NCBI GenBank assembly: GCA_964560875.1
Contig: CAZLMW010000002.1
Span: forward strand, 56,748 to 120,747
Source: CAZLMW01 sp964560875
GTDB lineage: Bacteria > Myxococcota_A > UBA9042
Direction of reading: 5' to 3'
DNA length: 64,000 nt
A model generated the notes under the pieces. It ran no database searches and was not told the DNA's origin. It worked only from the letters and a program-made list of their open reading frames with translations. A program made the translations under genes and the position numbers. Shown here in pieces: positions 11,240 to 19,595 of the stretch (within the stretch, counting starts at the first letter, position 1; every line of letters begins with the position of its first letter).

Positions 11240-11368
11240 TTGGTGCTCCGTTGTTCGGGCCCGGAAGGGGCGTGGCTGCCGGCCGTGACTCAACACCCGC
11301 GGCGTCGTGGTGTCAATAGGCATGAACGCCCCGCCTGCCACGTTTTCAGCGGCGGTGACGGGGCTCGT

Positions 11369-11800
11369 TCAGTCGCTGTGGCGCGACCGCTCGCGGGCAT
11401 CGTCGGAGAGCATCGCGTTGGCGTCTGCCTCGGCGCTCTCGTTGCGCACCTGGCCGCGCACCCAGAGCTCGCGGCCGGCGAACTGCACCGACTCCCATTT
11501 GGGGCCGGTGAACGGCTCGCTCCGATCGTCGAGGAACAGCCCCATGAAGTGGCCGAGGAAATCGATGATCACATCCTTGGCGTCGCTCTCACGCAGCTTA
11601 TGCCGCTTGGCATCGACACGGCAGTCGACCGGGTAGACGAAGGCGCGTTTGGTATCGGCAAGCTCCCACCGGATGCACACCCAATCACCTTCGCGCCACC
11701 CGCTGACAGTGAACCCCTCGGTCGTCTCGAGTTTGCCCAGGTAGAGGCTGGCGAGCATCCGTTGCACCCGCCGCGCTTCGAATTCAGAGATAACGCTCAT
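11369..11800 (-). CDS. Hypothetical protein, 143 aa
   Basis: I do not recognise this gene. With the ATG at 11800 it encodes 143 residues, soluble and charged, with no signal or membrane helix. It starts MSVISEFEARRVQRML, has a beta-rich middle with many Trp (GFTVSGWREGDWVCIRWEL, GPKWESVQFAGRELWVRG) and an acidic/Ala tail. The ATG is preceded by GAGGCG. An upstream in-frame GTG at 11851 would overlap the preceding outer-membrane protein gene by 16 bp. It sits 129 bp before mdh on the same strand; no functional link is evident. Confidence 0.6.
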   Translation of the reverse strand: MSVISEFEARRVQRMLASLYLGKLETTEGFTVSGWREGDWVCIRWELADTKRAFVYPVDCRVDAKRHKLRESDAKDVIIDFLGHFMGLFLDDRSEPFTGPKWESVQFAGRELWVRGQVRNESAEADANAMLSDDARERSRHSD

Positions 11801-11835
11801 GATGCCCGCCTCGATCCGCGGCTCGATGCGTCCAC

Positions 11836-12636
11836 TTAGAACCTCCACCACAAGTCAATCACCGGGTAGAAGAACGTGCTGGAGTTGCAGGTCTGGCCGG
11901 CCGCGCCGCCCTCGCAAACGGCGTTTCCCGTGAACAGCACGGGATCGCGGATGGCGAAGTCTCCAAATGTCACGCCGAGCACAACATCGACGCCGTTGGC
12001 GAAGTCGTGATGGCTGACCCAGGCTGCGGTCAGAGTCGTATCCTGCCAGCCGGTTGAGCCGGTGAGCCGGGACCGCAGCGATGCGATCAACAGGTGGTCG
12101 TCCTTCGCGATGAAGTGGATGGTGGCCATCGGGGCGATCGCCTGGCGCATGGATGATCCCGTGCCCAAATCCGAGACGACCGGCGCCCAGGTGATCCCGG
12201 CTGTCGCTGCCAGGCGTCGATGGGGAAACCACGTGAAGACACCGCCCACGTCGATTTCGACCGTTCGACGGGCCCGGTCGTCGCTGAGCAACGCGTACTT
12301 GAGGCCGCCGGTCAGGCCGGTGATCCAGTTGTTCCCGGTCGCGATGCGCCATCGCACGGAAAGATTGAGCAGCTGCAACAGATCGAGAATCGGGTGGCTC
12401 TGAACGGTGACCGTGTCGGTCAGCCCAAACTGCAGCGGGGCGAAGATTCCGACCGAGATCTCGCCTTTCTCGAGCACCTGCGCCGTGCCGCGGACGATCT
12501 CGCTGCTGTTCTCCCAGCTGGCATTCGCGGCGGTGGGTTGCGCCGACAACGCCATCACGACCGCGCCGAGGATGATGCGTACAAGCGCGTGCCTCGCGCG
12601 CGCGCGGGCAACAAAGATGGTGCGTCGGGTCGCCAC
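11836..12636 (-). CDS. Probable outer-membrane protein (beta-barrel)
   Basis: Not assignable to a named family. With the GTG at 12636 it is 266 aa and begins with a basic stretch, then VRIILGAVVMALSAQPTAANAS, a clear signal peptide with an ANA-S cleavage site. The mature protein is a run of amphipathic strands (GEISVGIFAPLQFGLTDTVTV, LNLSVRWRIATGNNWITGL, TVEIDVGGVFTWFPH) and ends in DLWWRF, an aromatic C-terminus typical of BAM-assembled barrels. One cysteine pair lies near the end (VCEGGAAGQTC). The start is uncertain because no good ribosome-binding site is visible; an ATG within the signal peptide would truncate it. Confidence 0.65.
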   Translation of the reverse strand: MATRRTIFVARARARHALVRIILGAVVMALSAQPTAANASWENSSEIVRGTAQVLEKGEISVGIFAPLQFGLTDTVTVQSHPILDLLQLLNLSVRWRIATGNNWITGLTGGLKYALLSDDRARRTVEIDVGGVFTWFPHRRLAATAGITWAPVVSDLGTGSSMRQAIAPMATIHFIAKDDHLLIASLRSRLTGSTGWQDTTLTAAWVSHHDFANGVDVVLGVTFGDFAIRDPVLFTGNAVCEGGAAGQTCNSSTFFYPVIDLWWRF

Positions 12637-12762
12637 CGCCGGAGAATAGCCGCAACGGCGCAATACGGCACGTTCCAGCCCGGAAACCGTCGGCGGCACG
12701 TCAGCGCTCCCACGACGCTGCTTGTCGCGGTCCCATTGCGGTATGCAACGCCAAATAGTTCG

Positions 12763-12791
12763 TTGACATCGGGTTGGAAAACCCCTAAATA
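12763..12791 (+). promoter_or_regulatory. Sigma-70-type promoter for tRNA-Val/infC
   Basis: A perfect -35 box TTGACA (12763-12768) is followed after exactly 17 nt by TAAATA (12786-12791), a moderate -10. It lies about 70 bp upstream of the tRNA-Val gene and is the best promoter match I noticed in the window. It could drive the tRNA together with infC-rpmI-rplT-ihfA. Based on motif and spacing only. Confidence 0.55.
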
Positions 12792-12859
12792 TCGCGCCCC
12801 CGGTCGGCGGAAGGCGGCGCATCCGCGTGGCACTTGACGCTCCAACCGGGCGAAAATAC

Positions 12860-12933
<74 letters not shown>

Positions 12934-13002
12934 CCCTGGCCGGTTCGACGGACCGCGATGGTCTCGAAAGTCGTCCACACGGAGAGAGGTTCAGCAACAC
13001 AC

Positions 13003-13617
13003 ATGGGGTTTCGTCGATCACGTAACGATGACCGGCAGCGCGCACGCGAGCCAAGGATCAACCACCGAATTCGTGTGCCGGAGGTCCGGCTCGTTGGCGT
13101 TGAGGGCGAACAGCTCGGCATCGTTGCGACATCCGAGGCGATGAACCTGGCGCGCGACGCCGGGGTCGATCTCGTTGAGGTCGCGGCAACCGCCCGGCCC
13201 CCGGTGTGCCGGCTGATGGACTACGGCAAGTTCAAGTACTTGCAGAAGAAGCAGAAGCAGGAGGCGAAGAGGAAGTCGACCCAGGTCGAGGTGAAAGAGG
13301 TCAAGTTCCGTCCCAAGACGGAGAAGCACGACTTCGACACCAAGATGAACCGCGCCAAGCGGTTCTTGGGAGATGGCAACCGCGTCAAAGTGACGATCAT
13401 GTTCCGTGGCCGCGAGCTGGCCTACACGGATCGGCAGCGCAAACGCCTGCTGGAAATCGCCGAGACGCTGCAAGACATCGCCCAACTCGACGTTCCGCCG
13501 CGTATGGAAGGCCGCACCATGAGCATGATGCTCAACCCGACCCGCCGGGGTGGTGGTGGTGGCAAGAGCTCCAAGTCGAACGAGAGCAAGACTGAAGGGG
13601 CTGGAGAGAAGAAATAA
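13003..13617 (+). CDS. infC: Translation initiation factor IF-3
   Basis: Binds the 30S subunit and enforces correct initiator tRNA and start-codon choice. Family motifs are EPRINHRIRVPEVRLVGVEG (N-domain), LVEVAATARPPVCRLMDYGKF (interdomain), and a C-domain with KEVKFRP, HDFDTKMNRAKRFL and KVTIMFRGRE. A Gly/Lys/Ser-rich tail ends the protein. I use the ATG at 13003 (204 aa), which follows GGAGAGAGG at 12981-12989 with rather long spacing; an in-frame ATG at 12958 is the alternative. infC often uses rare starts, so the exact codon is open. rpmI overlaps it by 1 nt (TAATG). Confidence 0.93.
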   Translation: MGFRRSRNDDRQRAREPRINHRIRVPEVRLVGVEGEQLGIVATSEAMNLARDAGVDLVEVAATARPPVCRLMDYGKFKYLQKKQKQEAKRKSTQVEVKEVKFRPKTEKHDFDTKMNRAKRFLGDGNRVKVTIMFRGRELAYTDRQRKRLLEIAETLQDIAQLDVPPRMEGRTMSMMLNPTRRGGGGGKSSKSNESKTEGAGEKK

Positions 13618-13814
13618 TGCCTAAGATGAAGACCCGCCGTGGCGCCGCCAAGCGCTTCAAGATCACCAAGAGCGGACGCATCAAGCGTCGCCGCGCTTAC
13701 CGCGCGCACATCCTCGAGCACAAGCCGCCCAAGCGGAAACGCCAGGCCCGTCGCGCCCAGACCATGGACGCGTCCAACGCCCAGGCCGTGCGTCGGATGT
13801 TGCCCTACGCGTAA
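13617..13814 (+). CDS. rpmI: 50S ribosomal protein L35
   Basis: 65 aa, the standard length. It begins MPKMKTRRGAAKRFKITKSG, the L35 signature, and is very basic (RIKRRRAYRAHILEHKPPKRKR). The start ATG shares its A with the infC stop codon, so translation is probably coupled. It is the second gene of the conserved infC-rpmI-rplT block. Confidence 0.97.
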   Translation: MPKMKTRRGAAKRFKITKSGRIKRRRAYRAHILEHKPPKRKRQARRAQTMDASNAQAVRRMLPYA

Positions 13815-13895
13815 TCGAACGCACCACCAAACGACAATCAGACAACGACGTCCTCGTGAAGAGGGCGGACTCCAAGAAGATAGAGGGAGTACCCC

Positions 13896-14249
13896 ATGCC
13901 GCGCGTAAAAGGAGGCTTTACCAGCCACCGCCGCCACAAGAAGATCCTCAAGCGGGCCCGCGGAATGCGCGGCGGCCGCAGCAAGCTGTACCGCACTGCC
14001 CGTGAGCAGGTGCTGCGCGGCCTGAAGATCGCCTACAAGGAGCGCCGCCGGAAGAAGCGTGAGTTCCGCCGCCTCTGGATCGCCCGCATCAACGCGGCGT
14101 CCCGCACCATGGGAACCCGCTACTCCGAGGTCGCCGGCTGGCTCGGCAAGAGCGACGTCGAGCTGGATCGCAAGGTCCTCGCCGACATCGCCGCGACCGA
14201 CTTCGAAGCGTTCAAGGCCATCGTCAACGACGTTCGACCCGCGGCCTGA
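13896..14249 (+). CDS. rplT: 50S ribosomal protein L20
   Basis: 117 aa, the standard length. It starts MPRVKGGFTSHRRHKKILKR and contains the conserved GMRGGRSKLYRTAREQV and LWIARINAASR segments. L20 binds 23S rRNA early in 50S assembly and, in several bacteria, represses its own operon through the mRNA leader. The 81-bp gap after rpmI contains GAGGGAG just before the ATG. pheS and pheT, which often follow rplT, do not follow here. Confidence 0.97.
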   Translation: MPRVKGGFTSHRRHKKILKRARGMRGGRSKLYRTAREQVLRGLKIAYKERRRKKREFRRLWIARINAASRTMGTRYSEVAGWLGKSDVELDRKVLADIAATDFEAFKAIVNDVRPAA

Positions 14250-14377
14250 TTCGCAGCACCCGGGTTGCACGCTACGCAACCAATCGCACCTGCCGGTTCG
14301 CCGGCTCACCACACAAACGCCGCGAGCCAGGCCCGCCCTGGCCCGAACGAACCGCCCGGTTCCCTACGGAGAAGCAG

Positions 14378-14656
14378 ATGACCAAGGCCGATATTGTCGA
14401 AGCCGTCTACCACAAGCTCGGTGGTTTCTCGAAGCGCGAAGCCGCTGAGATCGTTGAGCTTGTCTTCGAGACACTGAAAGAGACCCTCGCCAAGGGCGAG
14501 AAGGTCAAGGTGTCGGGCTTCGGCAACTTCGTCGTGCGCCAGAAGAAGTCGCGCATGGGTCGCAACCCGCAGACCGACGAGCCGATCATGATCACCCAGC
14601 GCAAGGTGCTGACCTTCAAGCCCTCGCAAGTGCTCAAGCTCACGCTGAACAACTGA
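14378..14656 (+). CDS. ihfA: Integration host factor alpha subunit
   Basis: 92 aa HU/IHF-fold DNA-bending protein. MTKADIVEAVYHKLGGFSKREAAEIVE is typical of IHF-alpha. The beta-arm contains the conserved GRNPQTDEP with the intercalating proline, and KVKVSGFGNF precedes it. The C-terminal LTFKPSQVLKLTLN matches IhfA rather than HU (which ends VPAFKPGKALKDAV-like). It follows rplT by 128 bp on the same strand; in enterobacteria pheST separate the two. Confidence 0.9.
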   Translation: MTKADIVEAVYHKLGGFSKREAAEIVELVFETLKETLAKGEKVKVSGFGNFVVRQKKSRMGRNPQTDEPIMITQRKVLTFKPSQVLKLTLNN

Positions 14657-14684
14657 AAGCAAGCGACGTCAACGTCGCGCTTTC
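14655..14684 (+). terminator. Hairpin at the end of ihfA
   Basis: GAAAGC-AA-GCGACGT, a 2-nt CA loop, then ACGTCGC-GCTTTC. This gives 13 base pairs with a 2-nt bulge, starting inside the ihfA stop codon. A T tract does not follow, so it may be a weak terminator, a 3'-end stabiliser or a pause site. Confidence 0.6.
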
Positions 14685-14881
14685 ATCGTAAACGATCGCG
14701 TCGGCGCGGACATCCAGTTCGCGCCGCGTGTCGTTTTGGCTCGACTCTCACCGCTCCTTCGCGTGAATGTGCCTCGTAGCGACGCCGCGACGTGAGCGTG
14801 ATTCATGCGATCGACGCGGGGCTCTTGCGCGAAAGCTCGCCTCGTGCTCGCATGCTAATTCTTCAACGGTCAAGGGACGCT

Positions 14882-15313
14882 ATGGAGCTACCGGACAAGG
14901 TCTACTTTCGAATTGGCGAGGTCGCCCGGGCGCTGCATGTCGAGCCGCACGTGGTTCGCTTTTGGCAGCAGCAGTTCCCGACCGTGCGACCCGAGCGCTC
15001 GCGCACTGGCCGTTTCCTGTACACGCGGGCGACGGTTGAACAGTTGGCGTTCATCCAGCGACTCCTCAAGGAAGAGGGCTACACGATCAGCGGCGCCAAG
15101 AAAGCGCTGCGTGAACGTGGGCTGCGTGACCAGAAGAAAGCGCCTGCGCCGGCGGCTGACAACGGTGAGCAGGTCGAACAGCTCAAGGAAGAGCTGCGCA
15201 AGGCGCGCAACGAACGAGCCAGACTCGCCGCCGAGCTCGACAAGCTTCGTGCGGCGGTACGCGAGTCGGTCGACCAGGCTCTCACTGCCCTGACAGACAA
15301 CGAAGACGGCTGA
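14882..15313 (+). CDS. MerR-family transcriptional regulator
   Basis: 143 aa. The winged helix-turn-helix is N-terminal: FRIGEVARALHVEPHVVRFWQQQFP, then RPERSRTGRFLYTRATVEQLAFI. The sequence ISGAKKALRERGL completes the domain. After an Ala/Pro linker, a coiled coil (EQVEQLKEELRKARNERARLAAELDKLRAAV) replaces any ligand-binding or metal-binding domain; no effector cysteines are present. The ATG at 14882 follows AAGGGA. MerR-like genes of this kind commonly lie next to ihfA in deltaproteobacteria. Targets are unknown. Confidence 0.88.
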   Translation: MELPDKVYFRIGEVARALHVEPHVVRFWQQQFPTVRPERSRTGRFLYTRATVEQLAFIQRLLKEEGYTISGAKKALRERGLRDQKKAPAPAADNGEQVEQLKEELRKARNERARLAAELDKLRAAVRESVDQALTALTDNEDG

Positions 15314-15353
15314 CGTTTTTGCCCGCTCGGCCAGCGCGTCTACCATCGGGTCG

Positions 15354-16430
15354 ATGCGCGCAGAACACCCCGACAGCAAACAACCCGAATCGCCCGCCGT
15401 CGAGCGACCTGGCCGGGTTGGCCCTCTGGTCACGCGGCTGCTTGTCGTCGGCGCCCTTCTGCTGTGGATCGGCTCGTGCGCCAAGGCAAAGCCGAAGCTC
15501 TTCGACCGTGACCGCGCCATGTCCGCGGCCCCCATCGCCAAACAGCATCGCTCCGAGCTGATCGATGGCTCGTTGCTCGACGGCTTGAACAAGCTGCGCA
15601 CCGGCGATCTCGATGCCGCCAAGGCCGCCTTCATCGACCACCTGAAAGACCACCCCAAGTCGGCGCTGTCGCACTATCATCTCGGCCTCGTCGCGATGGA
15701 TCAGGAGCGCTTCGATCCGGCGCGCACCCACTTTGAAAAGGCCCTCCGCCTGCAGCCCCAGATGTACGGCGCCATGGCCAATCTCGGCGTGCTTTACCTC
15801 GACAATGGCGAAGAGGCCGCGGCCCTGCGTCGTCTCGAAGAGGCCGAATCCGTCGCCCCCAACGACGCGCGCGTGCTCGTCAATCTTGGCAATGCGCAGC
15901 TGCGTCGCGGGCTGTGGTCCGAAGCCAACGAGTCCTACGCGGAAGCGAGCAAGATCGTCTCTGGCCACGCGTCGCTGATGTACAACCAGGCCGTCGCCTT
16001 GTGCGCCCGTCATCGCTATGACAAGGCCCTGAAATTGCTCGATGAAGCGGTCATGCACCGGCCGGGATTCCAGCTCGGTCGCGCGCTGCGCATCGTCTGC
16101 TTGCAAGGCTTGGGACGGGTCAAAGAAGCGGTCGCCGAAGCGCGCAAGAACCTGCTCGAGCTCGACGCGTCGTCGGACCTCGAGCTTGTGCTCGGTCGCG
16201 CGCTTCTTGCCGATGGCAAAATCGACAAAGGTATCGAGGCGCTGCGGCGGGCGGTCAAGCTGGATGGCACCGATCCCAATGCGTTGCTGGGCCTTGGCGA
16301 AGCGCTCGATGCGACGGGCCGCAAGGTCGAGGCGATCCAGATGTACGAGCGGTTTTTGAAGGTCAAGCTGCGAGCCTTCGAAGACTCCCGCCGGGTTCGC
16401 AAGCGATTGCGTTCGCTACGCAAGAATTAG
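15354..16430 (+). CDS. TPR-repeat lipoprotein
   Basis: 358 aa. The N-terminus has 25 hydrophilic residues, then a membrane segment LVTRLLVVGALLLWIGSC with a lipobox-like IGSC (Cys42), suggesting a lipoprotein or a signal-anchored protein. The rest is at least seven tetratricopeptide repeats, e.g. ALSHYHLGLVAMDQERFDPARTHFEKALRLQP and NALLGLGEALDATGRKVEAIQMYERFL. TPR arrays scaffold protein complexes. It starts 41 bp after the MerR gene. The partner is unknown. Confidence 0.8.
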   Translation: MRAEHPDSKQPESPAVERPGRVGPLVTRLLVVGALLLWIGSCAKAKPKLFDRDRAMSAAPIAKQHRSELIDGSLLDGLNKLRTGDLDAAKAAFIDHLKDHPKSALSHYHLGLVAMDQERFDPARTHFEKALRLQPQMYGAMANLGVLYLDNGEEAAALRRLEEAESVAPNDARVLVNLGNAQLRRGLWSEANESYAEASKIVSGHASLMYNQAVALCARHRYDKALKLLDEAVMHRPGFQLGRALRIVCLQGLGRVKEAVAEARKNLLELDASSDLELVLGRALLADGKIDKGIEALRRAVKLDGTDPNALLGLGEALDATGRKVEAIQMYERFLKVKLRAFEDSRRVRKRLRSLRKN

Positions 16431-16437
16431 CCACACC

Positions 16438-17109
16438 CTATTGGTCGACCTCGGTCTCGCCATACTCGCGCCGCACGAGCTTGGCGTTGCGGATCGGAAA
16501 CTCGAGCCATCGCCGCCGCATCTGCCACTGCTGCTCCAGGTCCATATCGCCCTTGCCGCCGAGCTGTTCGCGGCGCACCGAGACGACGGTCTGCAACGAG
16601 ATAGCCAACGCCACCGACAGGTTGAAGCTCTGGACCATGCCCTGCATCGGCAGGATATAGCGCTGGTCTGCCGCAGCCCGCATTGTCTCGCTGATTCCGG
16701 TGTGCTCGTGCCCGATGATGAGCGCGATCTTGCCCGCGACCGGTAACTCCGCGAGCGGCTCTTCGGCTTCGAGGTCTGAAACCCAAATCGCGAACCCGTC
16801 GTCTCGGAGGCGATCGATACACGACGGCGTGTCGCGGTACCGGTGCACATTGAGCCAGCGACTCGAGCTCGCCGCGACGTCACCACCAAGCTTGTAGTCG
16901 TCTTGCTGCGTGATGACGTGCACGTCCGCCAGGCCGTACCCCTCGCACGTTCGCAGGCCGGCGCTGACGTTGTGCGGGTCGAAGATGTCCTCGAAGACGG
17001 CGGTAACCGACACGATCCTGCGATCGAGCACGCCGTCGATGCGCTCCAAGCGCCGCGGGCTGGTGAGCTGCTCGAGCACGTCGATCTGCGGCCATCGGGA
17101 GTCGCTCAT
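16438..17109 (-). CDS. trmH: tRNA (guanosine-2'-O-)-methyltransferase, TrmH/SpoU family
   Basis: 223 aa SPOUT-fold enzyme that 2'-O-methylates the tRNA D-loop guanosine (G18) in TrmH. Motif 1 is FDPHNVSAGLRTCEGYG, motif 2 ALIIGHEHTGISE and motif 3 LPMQGMVQSFNLSVALAI; together they form the SAM-binding knot. Motif 2 has GHEHTG instead of the usual GxExxG variants of TrmH but keeps the shape. The C-terminal extension after the knot matches TrmH. The start overlaps the stop of the upstream DsbA-like gene (ATGA). Confidence 0.88.
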   Translation of the reverse strand: MSDSRWPQIDVLEQLTSPRRLERIDGVLDRRIVSVTAVFEDIFDPHNVSAGLRTCEGYGLADVHVITQQDDYKLGGDVAASSSRWLNVHRYRDTPSCIDRLRDDGFAIWVSDLEAEEPLAELPVAGKIALIIGHEHTGISETMRAAADQRYILPMQGMVQSFNLSVALAISLQTVVSVRREQLGGKGDMDLEQQWQMRRRWLEFPIRNAKLVRREYGETEVDQ

Positions 17110-19535
17110 TTGCCCGTCTTCGTCCGCAACATCGCCGCGGTAATCGCCGTGTTGAGCTGGCGGATCGAGCGTGCACCGCGCATGCGCTTGCCGTTGACGA
17201 AGGTGACGGGTGTCCCCTTGATGCCAAGTCGTCGCGCATACATCCGGTCCGTTTTAAGCGCCTCGGTAGCGGCGACCAGGTCGCGCATGAATTTCCGGCG
17301 GTCGAACGGCGGATTGCTGCCCTTGGCAAGCTTGGCGAGGTGTTCGACGAGCGCCGGGATCGAAAAACGACGCTCGCCGCGGTTGAACAGCCAGTCGTGG
17401 GCGGGCCAGAAGCGACCTTGTTGGTGCGCAGCATAGGCGGCGCGCGAGGCCTGCCAGGACTTCGGATGCAGCTTCACGATGGGGTAGTGCAGGAAGCGCA
17501 CACGGACGCTCTTCTTGTGCTGGGCAGCGACGCGACGGATGCGGCGCGCGTGTTTGCGGCAATGGCGGCAGTGAAAATCGCTGAAGACGACCACCTGGAC
17601 CGGCGCGTTCGGCGGGCCGAGCCGGGGGGCGTGGGCTGGTAGATCAAGATGCCCCGACGGTCTCGCAGCGGTCTCCGATTTGGGCAACACGACCGGCTGG
17701 GATGGAATCCTCTCACCGGCGACAATCCAGCCGCTGAATCGCGAGCGAATAGCCGCGGGGACGCCCTTTTCAAGCGCTGGCCAGGCGCGCCCAGGATCGC
17801 CGCCCATCGCATCGAGCACCCCTTTGGCCGCAGACGCGTGTCCGTTGATGAAGTCGTGAACGGCCGCCTGTTTGGTCGCGAGCGGGGTAGGCAGCGTCCA
17901 ACCGTTGACCATCAACGGGACGCCGGGACCGAGGCGCAGCGCGGCGGCCATGGTTGAGAACACGCGCGCGCGCAGCTCGGTTGCGGGTTGATGGCGCAGC
18001 TTCTGGAAACGAGGCATGTCTCGCCCCGCTTTCTCGAGCGCAGCAGCCAGCGCCTTGACTGTCCAGGGTTGGCGTTTCGGCAGGTGCTCGAGCGCCGGCC
18101 ACAGTCCACCCACGACGTGTGCAGCGAGCAGGGCAGCTGCAAGATCGCGGGACTGCTTGGTCTTGCCAACACGCGGCAGCAGGACCACACGCGGCGGGAT
18201 CGCAAATGCGCCCGGCTTGGCCAGGGTCGCGAAGATGGCGCGGGCGGCGACGACGTCGGCACGACGCGACAGGTCCACGGACACGACCACATGCAGAACG
18301 GTTGCGGATGGCCCGCGTGTGATCAATGTGCGCAGCTTCTTGCGGGGCGCCCGCGCGCGCTTCTTCACCTCTGGAGCGATGGCCGGCAGGCGCGTTGCGA
18401 GCTCCTGCAAACCAGCATCGACCGCGAGGAACGCCCCAAAGATGATCACACCGAGCCCGACAAATTTGAACAAGCAGCCGGCCAGACCCCAGCTGGATTC
18501 CGTTGACACACCCTGGACAGCGGCTTGCGCTTTGCCCCCCTTTCGTTGCGTCTGTGGCTGTGGCCCCTGCTCGGCGCGGGCGCTTACGCCGTTGCGTTCT
18601 TCACGCCCGTTCTTGCGTCGTTTGCGTCGGCTCTCTCTCTGTTCTTCACGTTCGCGGGCCCGTCTGCCGTGGCTCCCGTCGCGCTCCGTGTCGCCGCGCT
18701 GGTGATGGATCGCTTCGTCTCGCTTTTCGCGTCGTCGTTTTCGACCGCGCAAGACCTGCGGCTGCTTGGGCGGGGGCGGGACGTCTTTGCTTCGCCGCTC
18801 GTGGCGCTCCCGCTGACGGCGCTTGGCGGCGGACTCGATCGGGGGCGTTGGCTTGGAGCGCCGGGCCGCAGCGCGCCTTTGTCCAAGCAGCTCGACGACC
18901 GAGTCTCCCGGGCCGTCGCCGCCTTCGATCTTCATGCGCCGCCACTCAACATTCTGCGACGGCGGCAGGTCGACCGACCACGTGCTCGGGTCGTGCCATT
19001 TCGGGACCGTCAGCGCGTCGGCCACGGGCATCTCGTAAGGTGCGCCCCACCATGGAATTTGGAGCTTTTTGTGGTTGCTGCGGATTTCGGACTGCACCTC
19101 GCCGGTCGGATCGGGGTCCCATTGCGGCATTTCGATGCCATCGGGCAGCATTCCAGCCAGGTCGTCGGCCGCTCCCCACTCGGGCGTCTCGATCTTGGAT
19201 TGGGTGGCCTCGCGCACCGCATCGCTGATCTTGTCGGCCTCCTCGTACAGGCCCAGCAATCGCAACAGCGCCGGCTCGTCGATGAAACCGCTGGCGTGTT
19301 TGTCCACGAAGCGCTGTTCAGACGTCTCGGTCAGCAGATCGATGCGTGAGTGCTCCAGGTACCACAGGCTGACCTGCTGCCATTGGCCTTCGCTGTTGAG
19401 AACCCGCGACCCGATCGGAATTTGCCCGCCGTTGACGCCCTTGATGAGCGCGGCCTCCGAGATCGGGCGCTGCGAGCCTGCGTTGTCCAGCGTGAGCATG
19501 CCCGCAAAGATGCGACGGCTCGACCCACGGAGCAA
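17106..19535 (-). CDS. Membrane-anchored chimera: cytosolic domain, Arg-rich linker, two DsbA-like domains
   Basis: 809 aa, unusual architecture. Residues 13-110: small cytosolic domain (GGQIPIGSRVLNSEGQWQQV resembles a GYF-type or adaptor module; not certain). Residues 116-200: five Trp-centred motifs (TPEWGA, MPQWDP, IPWWGAP, VPKWHDP, VEWRR). Residues 220-345: very basic, charged linker. Residues 350-374: one membrane helix. Residues 410-575: a thioredoxin-like domain lacking CxxC (VDLSRR in its place) but keeping a GVPLMVNG cis-Pro loop. Residues 640-800: a DsbA-like domain with CRHC (C656, C659) and GTPVTFVNG. The second domain should be a periplasmic thiol oxidoreductase. Start is TTG 19535 with AGGAG upstream; ATG 19499 is the alternative. 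It is followed by overlapping trmH. Confidence 0.8.
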   Translation of the reverse strand: MLRGSSRRIFAGMLTLDNAGSQRPISEAALIKGVNGGQIPIGSRVLNSEGQWQQVSLWYLEHSRIDLLTETSEQRFVDKHASGFIDEPALLRLLGLYEEADKISDAVREATQSKIETPEWGAADDLAGMLPDGIEMPQWDPDPTGEVQSEIRSNHKKLQIPWWGAPYEMPVADALTVPKWHDPSTWSVDLPPSQNVEWRRMKIEGGDGPGDSVVELLGQRRAAARRSKPTPPIESAAKRRQRERHERRSKDVPPPPKQPQVLRGRKRRREKRDEAIHHQRGDTERDGSHGRRAREREEQRESRRKRRKNGREERNGVSARAEQGPQPQTQRKGGKAQAAVQGVSTESSWGLAGCLFKFVGLGVIIFGAFLAVDAGLQELATRLPAIAPEVKKRARAPRKKLRTLITRGPSATVLHVVVSVDLSRRADVVAARAIFATLAKPGAFAIPPRVVLLPRVGKTKQSRDLAAALLAAHVVGGLWPALEHLPKRQPWTVKALAAALEKAGRDMPRFQKLRHQPATELRARVFSTMAAALRLGPGVPLMVNGWTLPTPLATKQAAVHDFINGHASAAKGVLDAMGGDPGRAWPALEKGVPAAIRSRFSGWIVAGERIPSQPVVLPKSETAARPSGHLDLPAHAPRLGPPNAPVQVVVFSDFHCRHCRKHARRIRRVAAQHKKSVRVRFLHYPIVKLHPKSWQASRAAYAAHQQGRFWPAHDWLFNRGERRFSIPALVEHLAKLAKGSNPPFDRRKFMRDLVAATEALKTDRMYARRLGIKGTPVTFVNGKRMRGARSIRQLNTAITAAMLRTKTGK

Positions 19536-19595
19536 CCCGCACGGCTCCTGACGTAGGTGACGCGTCGGTTTTTCCGCGTTCCATCGGAGCGGTTG

